Assembly (NCBI GenBank): GCA_036264255.1
Contig: DATARI010000143.1
Coordinates: 5,658 to 69,657, forward strand
DNA: 64,000 bases
Direction: 5' to 3'
Origin: DASZIT01 sp036264255
GTDB taxonomy: Bacteria; Actinomycetota; Acidimicrobiia; Acidimicrobiales; RAAP-2
Shown here: positions 42,018 through 49,705 of the stretch, piece by piece
Position numbering within the stretch: the stretch's first letter is position 1
Layout: every line of letters starts with the position of its first letter
Notes under the pieces: generated by a model
What the model saw: the letters and a program-made list of their open reading frames with translations, nothing else
The model's database searches: none
What the model was told of the DNA's origin: nothing
Program-made: the position numbers and the translations under genes

Positions 42018-42656
42018 TTACCAGGACGAGCACCCGTTCTGATCGGGGACGTAACTGGTGCCCTCGATCCGCTGGGCCACGGCAATCTGCGCCGCGGGGG
42101 AAACATCGGAACCGCCGCCATTGGCGTACCAGTTGGCGGCATTGATCCCGAGTGAGTCCGGGTACTCGGGGCTGGCATACCCGATCCATCCGCCCTCCTC
42201 GCAGGAAGCCACTCGGCTCCAAGCTGCATAGGCCGAGTCGGTGCTGGACGAGTCCGACACCGTGGCCACCGGCGCGGGGGCCGGGGTCGGCACTGGCGCG
42301 GGGGCCGGGGCCGGGGTTGCGGGTACCACCGGAGCCGGTGCGGGCACCGGTGCCGGGGCGGCTACGACCGGGGCTGCCACGGGGGCAGCCACCGCGTTGA
42401 GCGCCGCCACATTTCCGGTACCGAGGGAGAGCAATGCTCCCAGGCCGGAAACGCTGGCGGGATGGCTCCCCGACGAGATCGGCGAGTCGAATCCGACCAA
42501 CTGGGTCGCACTCGGTATCGACGAAGTCGGCGTCGAGGATCTATGGGTTGCTGTCGAGGCCGCCTGTGAGCTGACAGGCGGGATCAGGACAGCGGAACTG
42601 ACGGCAATCATGGTTGCGACGGCAAAAACCGCCACGAGTGCAATGCGGGTCCGCAT
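42018..42656 (-). CDS. Rpf-like secreted protein (transglycosylase-like domain)
   Basis: Probable cell-wall lytic enzyme related to resuscitation-promoting factors. The 212-residue protein has a signal peptide (MRTRIALVAVFAVATMIAVSS), a Ser/Thr region, and a long Pro-Ala linker (about residues 95-135). The C-terminal domain, from about residue 141, has the Rpf-type WSRVASCEEGGW with catalytic-position Glu 153. It then has a short INAANWYANGG strand, QIAVAQRIEG, and a final Cys 209 that can pair with Cys 152. The domain is shorter than in typical Rpf and lacks the GGLQ motif, so activity is uncertain. GGGAGG precedes the ATG. Confidence 0.8.
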   Translation of the reverse strand: MRTRIALVAVFAVATMIAVSSAVLIPPVSSQAASTATHRSSTPTSSIPSATQLVGFDSPISSGSHPASVSGLGALLSLGTGNVAALNAVAAPVAAPVVAAPAPVPAPAPVVPATPAPAPAPVPTPAPAPVATVSDSSSTDSAYAAWSRVASCEEGGWIGYASPEYPDSLGINAANWYANGGGSDVSPAAQIAVAQRIEGTSYVPDQNGCSSW

Positions 42657-43008
42657 GGCACCTCCCTTCGTAGGGCGCGCGAAGGCGCCTTCCTCTGCTC
42701 GGTGTTGGCGGGCTCCGGCCATTGCATTCGGTCCCCGGACGAGGAGCGGGAAGGCATCCTTCGTCCTGGCTTTACGCCGTAGGGTGTGCGGCCGGTTGGT
42801 CTACGCCCAAGATTGCTTCGTGGATCAGCCCTCGTTCATCGTCGTCGTCGTCTTCTCACGTGGGCGCGCGGCGTTACAGCCACACGTTCCCCACGTGGTC
42901 GCGCTCCCGTCCGTTGTTCGGACGGTTCTGGCCGTTGCACCCGGTGTCGGAAACTCCCGACTCAGGGCGGGGTTCTCCGTACTCCGGACTACCCAGCCAA
43001 ATTGCGCT
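42657..43008 (-). promoter_or_regulatory. Long structured 5' leader of the Rpf-like gene
   Basis: About 350 gene-free bases between the predicted promoter and the ATG hold several possible stems. These are CCGTCCG/CGGACGG with a 5-base loop (42907-42925), CACGTGGG/CCCACGTG enclosing 25 bases (42857-42897), and GAAGGCGCCTTC (42681-42692). A CCTTCG/CGAAGG stem (42665-42685) also overlaps the ribosome-binding site by two bases. The last two compete for the same bases. Actinobacterial rpf genes often carry c-di-AMP (ydaO-type) riboswitches, but I cannot match the conserved ydaO core, so no family is assigned. Confidence 0.45.
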
Positions 43009-43014
43009 TGCGAA

Positions 43015-43042
43015 AGTATACATAGTGCCGGCCCCAGGTCTA
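43015..43042 (-). promoter_or_regulatory. Predicted promoter of the Rpf-like gene leader
   Basis: Reverse strand TAGACC (43042-43037) and TATACT (43020-43015) are separated by 16 bases. TATACT is a near-consensus -10 box in an unusually AT-rich patch. Transcription would start near 43008. Confidence 0.5.
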
Positions 43043-43171
43043 GTCATGCCCTCTGACCTGGAGATATCCCGGTTCGGGCCTCCGAGCGATGCCTCCCCGT
43101 TCGGACACCCAGTGTGTTGGGATCACCCCGGAAAGCGATAATCGAGGCCACAGATGGCGCCCACAGCCGAG

Positions 43172-44605
43172 TCAGGTCTCCTTGGAACCGTCGGGGTCGC
43201 TCCGGCTCCACTTCAGCGAGGGAACCAGCGGACCCAGGGTCCGGGCTCGCAGGGCGCCGGCCCACACCCCGAGCCCGTAGGCGCAATCATCGGCGATGGC
43301 GGCCAGTGACCACCGGACCGGGTCGAGCGCCGGTCGACGTTGCCGCCATTCGACCAGCGGGGGCACCAGGGCCAGCATCATCGCCGCCCGCCGAAGCCGC
43401 TTCCCGCCCCGGAAGGCGGCGATGGCCAGCCCCGGGCCGAACAGCACGGTGGCGGCTCGGCCCATCCCGAACACGGTCCACCCCGTCCCCTGCCCGCTCC
43501 AGCCCATGGCCAGTCCGGGGGGGATGCCGTGTGCCCTCACCCGGCGGGCCAAATTGAGGCCATTGAGGGCGGTGACCAGGGCGGATACCCCTGGACCCCC
43601 GGCCAGCAGGGCCAGTGCCGCCACCGCCGCCGCCGGCCGGAGCTCCACCGGGGCCAGCCGCCCGGGATGTCGCCGGGCCAGTGGACCGGCCGATGTCCCG
43701 TACCGGAAGCGGCGCCCGAGCAGCCCTCCCCAGGAGGACGGGGCATGGTGCCCGATTTCGACCGAGGGGAGGTACCGCACGCTCCAGCCGGCGTCGACCA
43801 GGGACCACACCAGGTCGACATCCTCACCGAACCGGAGGCCGGCATCGAACCCCCGGGTGAGGGCCCGGCACCGCACCACCAACGCCGCGGTCGGGACATA
43901 CCTGACCCGTCGGCCCGGTCCCACTCCGCTCGGCTCCGGGCCCATGTCGAGGGGGGAGCGATCCCGGTTGTAGCGGGCCCGGACCGACCGGGGGGCGCCG
44001 AGGGGTCGGACCCGGGGGGCGACCGCCCCGACCCCGGGGTCCGCGAACATGGCCACCAGCGGGCCCAGCCAGCCGGGGCCGGCCACGCAGTCACTGTCCA
44101 GGAAGGCCACCAACTCGGAGTCGACCCGGCCGATCCCGTCGTTGCGGGCGGCCGCCGGGCCGCCATTCTCGGGCCGGACCACCAACCGGGTGTGGTGGCG
44201 TTCGCAGACTTCGGCCACCGAGGCGGGGTCCCTCGAGCCGTCGTCGACCACCACCACCGGGGTACCGGGATCGAGGGAGGCCAGGCAGCCGTCGAGCCAC
44301 TCGGGGCGGTCACGGACCGGGATCACCACCGTGACCTCGGCGACATCGACGTCGACTCCGGCCGGGGGGACCGGGTGGGCCATGCCCGCATCGACCAGGC
44401 GTCGGCCGAGCTGTCGTTGGACCTCGGTCAGGGGCCCGCGTCCGCCGAGCGCGGCCAACGCCACCGGCCCTTCCGCCGCCAGCTTGAGGATGCGACCCGG
44501 GTACCCGCCGACCAGGACGGTGCCTCCGGCGAACGTGCGGACCGATGGATCGAGGTCCAGATGGAACCCGGGCGGCAGCCGGGAGGGGGGTGCCGGTGGG
44601 TTCAA
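43172..44605 (-). CDS. mftF: Mycofactocin glycosyltransferase MftF
   Basis: Family 2 glycosyltransferase that adds glucose units to the mycofactocin core. The 477-residue protein has a short N-terminal domain, then the GT-A fold with TVVIPVRDRPEWLDGCLASL, VVVVDDGSRDP and the AFLDSDCVAGPGWL DxD region. The MftF-type RRFRYGTSAGPLARRHPG motif and C-terminal hydrophobic segments follow. The likely start is TTG at 44605, which overlaps the SDR stop as TTGA; no ATG or GTG fits as well. About 130 bases of intergenic sequence follow it, without a clear terminator. It is the last gene of the twelve-gene mycofactocin operon. Confidence 0.9.
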   Translation of the reverse strand: MNPPAPPSRLPPGFHLDLDPSVRTFAGGTVLVGGYPGRILKLAAEGPVALAALGGRGPLTEVQRQLGRRLVDAGMAHPVPPAGVDVDVAEVTVVIPVRDRPEWLDGCLASLDPGTPVVVVDDGSRDPASVAEVCERHHTRLVVRPENGGPAAARNDGIGRVDSELVAFLDSDCVAGPGWLGPLVAMFADPGVGAVAPRVRPLGAPRSVRARYNRDRSPLDMGPEPSGVGPGRRVRYVPTAALVVRCRALTRGFDAGLRFGEDVDLVWSLVDAGWSVRYLPSVEIGHHAPSSWGGLLGRRFRYGTSAGPLARRHPGRLAPVELRPAAAVAALALLAGGPGVSALVTALNGLNLARRVRAHGIPPGLAMGWSGQGTGWTVFGMGRAATVLFGPGLAIAAFRGGKRLRRAAMMLALVPPLVEWRQRRPALDPVRWSLAAIADDCAYGLGVWAGALRARTLGPLVPSLKWSRSDPDGSKET

Positions 44606-45387
44606 AGAGCCAGTCCGCCGTCCACCGGGACAACGGCGCCGGTGATGCCGCCCGTATCGGGGCCGGCCAACCAGAGGATGGTTCGGGCGATCTCCTCGGG
44701 AGCCAGGAGGCGCTCGACCGGCACCTGGGCGGCGAAGGACTGGGCGTCGGGGAGCCCGTAGAGCCGGGCGCTCTCCTCGAGCAGGGGGGTGGCCGTCGAT
44801 CCGGGGCTCACCCCCACCGCCGTCACCCCGGTGCCCCGAAGATCCACCGCCAGGCCTCGGACCAGCCCGGCGACTCCCGCCTTGGCCGCCCCGTAGGCGG
44901 CCAGGCCGGCCAGCCCGCGGGTGGCGGCGGCGGAGGCCACGGCGATGAACCGCCCTTCCCTCGGCGCTGGACGGCGGAGGAGAGCGGGTATCCCTACCCG
45001 GGCGGCGGTCATCTGCCCCCCGAGGTCGGTGTCGACCACCGCCTCCATCTCGGCCTCGGGCATCTCCCACAGGGGTACCCCGCCGGCGATCACCCCGGCG
45101 GCGGCGATCACCGCGTCGAGACCCCCGAACCGCGCCTCCGCCCTCGCCACCGCCGCCGCCATCGCCACCGGGTCGGTGGTGTCGGCCAGGTGGGCGACGA
45201 CATCCTCACTCCCGGTGGAGAGCACCACCGCCCGGAGGTCTTCCTCGCTGCCGAGCCGATAGGGGAGCCGGGGGTCGTCGGCGGCCCGGTCGACCGCCAC
45301 TACCGCCCAGCCGGACCCGGCCAGGGCGAGGACGGTGGCGGCTCCGATCCCCCGGGCGGCACCGGTGACCAGCGCGACCCGGGTCAT
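44602..45387 (-). CDS. Mycofactocin-coupled SDR family dehydrogenase
   Basis: Short-chain dehydrogenase predicted to oxidise an alcohol or hydroxy compound with tightly bound NAD, handing electrons to mycofactocin. The 261-residue protein has the cofactor motif VTGAARGIGAA, the NAAG-equivalent AAAGV, and the catalytic Ser and YxxxK in the stretch around YGAAKAGVAG. Its place inside the operon is typical of mycofactocin-associated SDR enzymes. ATG at 45387 overlaps the mftE stop as ATGA. The substrate is unknown. Confidence 0.88.
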   Translation of the reverse strand: MTRVALVTGAARGIGAATVLALAGSGWAVVAVDRAADDPRLPYRLGSEEDLRAVVLSTGSEDVVAHLADTTDPVAMAAAVARAEARFGGLDAVIAAAGVIAGGVPLWEMPEAEMEAVVDTDLGGQMTAARVGIPALLRRPAPREGRFIAVASAAATRGLAGLAAYGAAKAGVAGLVRGLAVDLRGTGVTAVGVSPGSTATPLLEESARLYGLPDAQSFAAQVPVERLLAPEEIARTILWLAGPDTGGITGAVVPVDGGLAL

Positions 45388-46079
45388 CGCCGCACGTCCC
45401 CGGATGCCGCGACAAACCCGATCAGGTCGTCCACCGCCGCGGCCAGCAGCCGTTCGCCCTCTTCCCGGTTGGCGGCGGTCGGGTCACCGAGCACCCCGTT
45501 CGGGCTCAGCGACCGCACCCCGCCGGCGCGGAGGTCGGGAAGGATCTCGGCCAGTGGCCGGGTGTCGCCGGGTCGGGCCGACCCGAGGTGGACCCGGTGG
45601 GGGGCGATGGCCAACATCAGCGAGGTCTCGGTGTGGCCGGCATGGGCGTCACCTTGCCATTTCGGGCTCCAGGCCCGCACGTCCCGACCCTCGGAGCAGA
45701 GGAGGGACACCGCCCGCTGGACCGGGACGGCGTTCCCGCCGTGGGTGGAGACCACCACCATGGTGGTGAACGCGGCGCCGGCGGACCGGCCCAGCTCCAC
45801 CAGCACCGCCTCGGTGGCGGCCTGCCCGATGGACAGCGTGCCGGGAAACCCGTCGTGCTCGCCGCTGGATCCGTAGGGGAGGGGCGGGGCCACCACCGCC
45901 TTCGGAAGCCGGAGCCCGATGGCCGGATGGGCGACGATGGCGGCAGCGATGTCGGTGTCGGTGGTGACCGGCAGGTGGGGCCCGTGCTGCTCGGTGGATC
46001 CGATCGGGACCAGGAGCACCGCCTCCCCTTCGGTGATCCTCCCGATCTCCGGCCAGGCCAGGTCGGCCAGGGCGGTCAC
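45384..46079 (-). CDS. mftE: Mycofactocin peptidase MftE (creatininase family)
   Basis: Metal-dependent peptidase that cuts the modified MftA and frees the Val-Tyr-derived lactam. The 231-residue protein has the creatininase metal sites in GSTEQHGPHLPVTTDTDIA (Glu, His, Asp), the STHGGN turn and GHTETSLML. The GTG start overlaps the ETF beta stop as GTGA. This is a core mycofactocin biosynthesis enzyme. Confidence 0.93.
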   Translation of the reverse strand: MTALADLAWPEIGRITEGEAVLLVPIGSTEQHGPHLPVTTDTDIAAAIVAHPAIGLRLPKAVVAPPLPYGSSGEHDGFPGTLSIGQAATEAVLVELGRSAGAAFTTMVVVSTHGGNAVPVQRAVSLLCSEGRDVRAWSPKWQGDAHAGHTETSLMLAIAPHRVHLGSARPGDTRPLAEILPDLRAGGVRSLSPNGVLGDPTAANREEGERLLAAAVDDLIGFVAASGDVRR

Positions 46080-47002
46080 GGTTCCCCCGGTTCCGCCGCC
46101 GGGTCACCGAGATAGCCGTGTCGCTGGAGGAAGTCGAGGAGGGCGTCGGCGGCCGCCGACGCGTCGACCGGCCCGACGACGGTGGGTGGGTCGTGGGCCA
46201 CCAGCGCACCGGTCAGGGCCAGCAACCGCAACCGGGGATCCTCCCCCTCCGGCGGTGGAACCACCCGGGTGCGGGGCCGGAACGGGCGCAGGGGGCCGAC
46301 CCCGATCCGACCCGGGTGGGGACTCATCCCGGCGGTGCTCACCGGGATCGCGACCCGTTGGCCGGCGAGGGTGGCGGTCAGCGAAGCCCGTCGCAACCGG
46401 ACCCCGGCGGCTTCCACCGAGCAGACAGCCGGGCACGGGACCCGGAGCCGCTCGCGCCACCCGCCGTCCAGCCGGCGCTCGGCGACCAGGGATCCGGCCA
46501 GGTCGGTGACCGCCAGGGCGACCAGCCCGAGGGCCTGGGCGGCCCCCAGCTGGTGGGCGAGGAAGGCCGGCAGCGCCCCCGTCCCGCGGTCCGCCGACCG
46601 GTCACCGCACAGCACCAACGCCGGTGGCCCATAGGGAGCCAGGGCGGCGACGATGGCGACGGCCAGCTCCTGTTCGTCACCGCCCAGGTCGTCGGGGTAC
46701 CCCGGTTCCGACATTGGCGCAGGGACGGTGACCCGGAGGACGATGGCTCCGAGGGCGCGGACGTCCCGCAGCACCGGATCGGCCGACGGCGGGGCGGCGG
46801 TCACCGCCACCACGTGGCCGGACCAGGCTTCGGCGATGCGGAGGGCGTACTCGAGGGCGGCGGCGTCGGCCGGCGACATCCCGATGCCCAACTGGTCGCG
46901 TTCGACCGCACCGGTGAGCGGGTCGACGACGGGGCGGGGGTCACCGATCCGGAGGCAGGCCACCACCATCGGACCGGATCGGGTCTCGGCCAGGGCGCTC
47001 AT
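46076..47002 (-). CDS. Electron transfer flavoprotein beta subunit, mycofactocin-associated
   Basis: Partner of the ETF alpha subunit encoded upstream in the same operon; the dimer would carry electrons from a flavoprotein dehydrogenase to the FixC-type quinone reductase. The 308-residue protein keeps the ETF beta pattern: an N-terminal strand PMVVACLRI, MSPADAAALEYALRI, and VLCGDRSADRGTGALPAFLAHQLG at the nucleotide site. It is longer and more divergent than general ETF beta (about 250 residues), with a C-terminal extension. ATG at 47002 overlaps the FixX-type stop. I recall that mycofactocin-associated ETF subunits have been described as a distinct annotation class. Confidence 0.87.
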   Translation of the reverse strand: MSALAETRSGPMVVACLRIGDPRPVVDPLTGAVERDQLGIGMSPADAAALEYALRIAEAWSGHVVAVTAAPPSADPVLRDVRALGAIVLRVTVPAPMSEPGYPDDLGGDEQELAVAIVAALAPYGPPALVLCGDRSADRGTGALPAFLAHQLGAAQALGLVALAVTDLAGSLVAERRLDGGWRERLRVPCPAVCSVEAAGVRLRRASLTATLAGQRVAIPVSTAGMSPHPGRIGVGPLRPFRPRTRVVPPPEGEDPRLRLLALTGALVAHDPPTVVGPVDASAAADALLDFLQRHGYLGDPAAEPGEP

Positions 47003-47337
47003 CCGTGGTGGAAGACGACGCCCTGGCCGCCGTCGGGGTAGGTCCAGGCGATGGCGCCTTCATGGTTGCAGACCATGTAGCAGGTTCCGCACTCGAAGCA
47101 CTCCTCGTAATTGAAGAGGATGCCTCCCTCCGCGGTGGGGGCGAACAGGTTGGCCGGGCAGGCGGTGACACATGCCTTGGTGGTGCACGACCGGCAGACG
47201 TCGGAGTCGACCACGATGTGGGCCCGGGCGCCGACCCGGAACTCGACGGTGGCCATCCGGTCCTCGAAGGAGACGCCCCGCCAGGACCCCCCGGGCACCT
47301 CGTCGTCGGTCCCGGACGGGCCGGAGGCCCGGCTCAC
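46999..47337 (-). CDS. FixX-type ferredoxin-like protein
   Basis: Small Fe-S protein that forms the iron-sulfur part of an ETF-quinone oxidoreductase together with FixC. The 112-residue protein has eight Cys in two groups: CRSCTTKACVTACP and EECFECGTCYMVC. The family ending GGQGVVFHHG is also present. GTG at 47337 is chosen since it overlaps the FixC-type stop as GTGA and includes the short FEDRMATVEF segment seen before the cluster domain in relatives. In eukaryotic ETF-QO this domain is fused to the flavoprotein. Confidence 0.88.
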   Translation of the reverse strand: MSRASGPSGTDDEVPGGSWRGVSFEDRMATVEFRVGARAHIVVDSDVCRSCTTKACVTACPANLFAPTAEGGILFNYEECFECGTCYMVCNHEGAIAWTYPDGGQGVVFHHG

Positions 47338-48662
47338 CCGAAGATCCTCATCGCCCGCAGGGTGTCGGCGGCCAGTTCCCGGAGCTTGACCCCGTGCTTG
47401 GCCGCCGCCGACCGGGTCACCCGGAGGCCGCCCCGCTTGGGCACCGGGTTGGTGACGGTGAACATCCCCTCCACCAGATCGCAGACCAGGCCGGGGTACC
47501 GCTGCTGGATCCGTTCGGACAGGACCAGGCCGGGGGCCTTCCGCAGCCGTTTGTGGTCGGCCAGCACGAACTGGCCCTCCAGGTCGCGGCGGTAGGAGGC
47601 CAGCCCACCGGCTGACCAGTCGCCGGCGGTGATGGCCCGGTCGATGGCCCGCCCGGCGGCCAGCCCCGATCCGATGGCGAAGTTGACGCCCTCCAGCCAG
47701 ATCCCGGCGGCCAGGGTCATCCCGGCGGCGTCCCCGGCCACCAGCATCCCATCGGCCACCATTACCGGCATGGTGTCGTAGCCCCCCTCGGGGATGAGGT
47801 GGGCGGAGTACTCCCCCAAGGTGGCCCCCCGCAGGTAGGGGGCGATGGAGGGATGGGCCTTGAGGTCGGCGATCAACTCCTCGGGACGCACCTTCGCCTC
47901 GGCCAGCTGGGCCAGGGACAGCACCAACCCGAGGCTCACGGTGTCGGCGTTGGTATAGAGGAAGCCTCCCCCGGGGATGCCCCGGGTGCAGCCCAGCATC
48001 TCGATGTCGACCCCCTCGTCGCCCCCGAGGCCGAACCGCTCGTCGATGACCTCTCGGGGCAACCCGAGGACCTCTTTCACCCCGAGGGTGTGGTGGGAGG
48101 CCTCGGCCCCCGGCATCAGCCCCGCTTCCTTGGCCAGGAATGAGTTGACCCCGTCGCAGGCCACCACCACCTTGGCCCACAGCTGGCCTTGGTCGCGGTC
48201 GGTCTGGATCCCGACGATCCTCCCGCCGGCGTCTCGCAACAGGTGGGTGGCGACCGTCGAGGTGACCAGGATGGCGCCCGCCTCCACCGCCTTGTCCGCC
48301 AGCCAGCTGTCGAACCGGGACCGGATGGTGGTCATGCCGTTGTAGGGGGCCTCACCCCAGGCTGACGACCGGTAGTCCACCGACACCGACTGGGTCTCGG
48401 TCATCATCATGGTCGAGCGTCGGACCACCCACCGCTCGACCGGGACCTCGGTCCACCACTCGGGGACCACCTCGTCGAGGATCCGGCCGTAGACCACCCC
48501 GCCGTAGACGTTCTTGGACCCGGGGAAGGGCCCCCGCTCGACCAGGGCCACCGAGCGCCCGGCCCGGGCCAGGGCCAGGGCGGCGGCGGAGCCGGCCGGT
48601 CCGGCCCCGACCACCACCGCGTCGAAGACCGGTGTCCCCGGGGCGCCGCCGGGTCCGGTCAT
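47334..48662 (-). CDS. FixC-type ETF-quinone oxidoreductase flavoprotein
   Basis: FAD enzyme of the geranylgeranyl-reductase/ETF-QO superfamily, predicted to take electrons from ETF and, with the FixX-type protein, reduce membrane quinone. The 442-residue protein has the dinucleotide fold DAVVVGAGPAGSAAAL, the FixC-type GSKNVYGGVVYGRIL, and the late FAD motif GMLVAGDAAGM. It lacks the C-terminal Fe-S domain of full ETF-QO, which the neighbouring gene supplies. ATG at 48662 overlaps the ETF alpha stop. The order alpha-FixC-FixX-beta gives a complete electron-transfer set within the mycofactocin operon. Confidence 0.9.
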   Translation of the reverse strand: MTGPGGAPGTPVFDAVVVGAGPAGSAAALALARAGRSVALVERGPFPGSKNVYGGVVYGRILDEVVPEWWTEVPVERWVVRRSTMMMTETQSVSVDYRSSAWGEAPYNGMTTIRSRFDSWLADKAVEAGAILVTSTVATHLLRDAGGRIVGIQTDRDQGQLWAKVVVACDGVNSFLAKEAGLMPGAEASHHTLGVKEVLGLPREVIDERFGLGGDEGVDIEMLGCTRGIPGGGFLYTNADTVSLGLVLSLAQLAEAKVRPEELIADLKAHPSIAPYLRGATLGEYSAHLIPEGGYDTMPVMVADGMLVAGDAAGMTLAAGIWLEGVNFAIGSGLAAGRAIDRAITAGDWSAGGLASYRRDLEGQFVLADHKRLRKAPGLVLSERIQQRYPGLVCDLVEGMFTVTNPVPKRGGLRVTRSAAAKHGVKLRELAADTLRAMRIFG

Positions 48663-49705
48663 CGGGTGCCCTCTGCTTCGCCGGCGGTCCCCACCACCAC
48701 GCCGGCCGGGACCCCGACCTCGAGCCGTCGGGCCAGCTCGACCAGGAGGGCGGGCCCGTCGGTGACCAGACCGAGATCGGCCATGGCGGTCATCGGGCAC
48801 GACGGGTCGAGGTTGACGCTGACCACGTGGCGGGGATCCCCGAGCCCGCCCACGTGCTGGGTGGCGCCGGACACCCCGAAGGCGATGTAGAGGTCGGGAT
48901 GGACGGCCACCCCGGTGGTCCCGATCTGGCGCTCGTAGCCGATCCAGCCGGCATCGGTGGCCACCCGGGTGGCGCCGGCCGATGCCCCCAGCGCCGCCGC
49001 CACCTGGATCAGGAGGTCAAAGGTGGCCCGCGCCCGTTGGTCGGGGGCGCCGGAGGCAAGTCCTGCCCCGCCGGCCACCACCCGGGGAGCGTCGGCCAGG
49101 TCCATGGTGGCCGGGTCGGGCTCGAGGACGTCGATGACCTCGGGATCCGGCGGGGCGGCAACCCCGCCCTCCGTTCCGGTCGACAGGTCGATGGTCTCCG
49201 GCTCCCACGACGTCGGCCGCCGGCGGGGGGGCACCGTGCGGCTGCCCGGGACCAGGGTGGCGACGGCCGGGCCGTCGGTGGTGACCGGGACCAGGACCCG
49301 GTCGTCGAGGCGGGATACCTCGGCGCAGACCCCGCGCCCTTCCGCTTCGGAACTGGCGTCGACCGAGACGGCGACCGCGTGGGCGATGAAGGGCAGTCCG
49401 AGGACGGCGGCCAGCCGGGGGCCGAGATCCCGACCGTCCGGGGAGGAGGGCAGCACCACCAACGGCACCCCGGCCAGGAGGGGGGCGAGGGAGGATGCCA
49501 GCGCCGCCGGCCGGAGGCCGGCACCCGTCTCCGCACACCAGGCGCGTTCGGCCGCCAGTAGCGATTCGGCCGCATCGACCGTCCCGGTCCCGAGCACCAC
49601 CACCTGGCCCCCGGCCTCGGCCACCGCTTCGTCGGCGCCGACCGGCAACCGACCGGCCCGGGCCACCACCACCGCCACCGGGCGTCCGGGGTCGAGCTCG
49701 GTCAC
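48659..49705 (-). CDS. Electron transfer flavoprotein alpha subunit, mycofactocin-associated
   Basis: FAD-binding subunit of ETF. The 348-residue protein has a variable N-terminal domain. The conserved C-terminal FAD domain (about residues 215-330) has VVAGGAGLASGA, VATDAGWIGYERQIGTTG and LYIAFGVSGATQH. The GTG at 49705 overlaps the stop of the second OYE-type gene as GTGA. The N-terminal half differs from general ETF alpha, as expected for a dedicated pair. It probably works with the ETF beta gene three genes downstream. Confidence 0.9.
   Translation of the reverse strand: MTELDPGRPVAVVVARAGRLPVGADEAVAEAGGQVVVLGTGTVDAAESLLAAERAWCAETGAGLRPAALASSLAPLLAGVPLVVLPSSPDGRDLGPRLAAVLGLPFIAHAVAVSVDASSEAEGRGVCAEVSRLDDRVLVPVTTDGPAVATLVPGSRTVPPRRRPTSWEPETIDLSTGTEGGVAAPPDPEVIDVLEPDPATMDLADAPRVVAGGAGLASGAPDQRARATFDLLIQVAAALGASAGATRVATDAGWIGYERQIGTTGVAVHPDLYIAFGVSGATQHVGGLGDPRHVVSVNLDPSCPMTAMADLGLVTDGPALLVELARRLEVGVPAGVVVGTAGEAEGTR

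Noticed and set aside
42837..42856. Trinucleotide run (GTC repeats) in the Rpf-like leader
   Set aside because: Five short units are within chance for this base composition and do not suggest a microsatellite or CRISPR repeat.
42241..43056. Forward-strand frame opposite the Rpf-like gene and its leader
   Set aside because: It is the complement of the Pro-Ala linker codons and of a structured non-coding leader; no start signal or motif.
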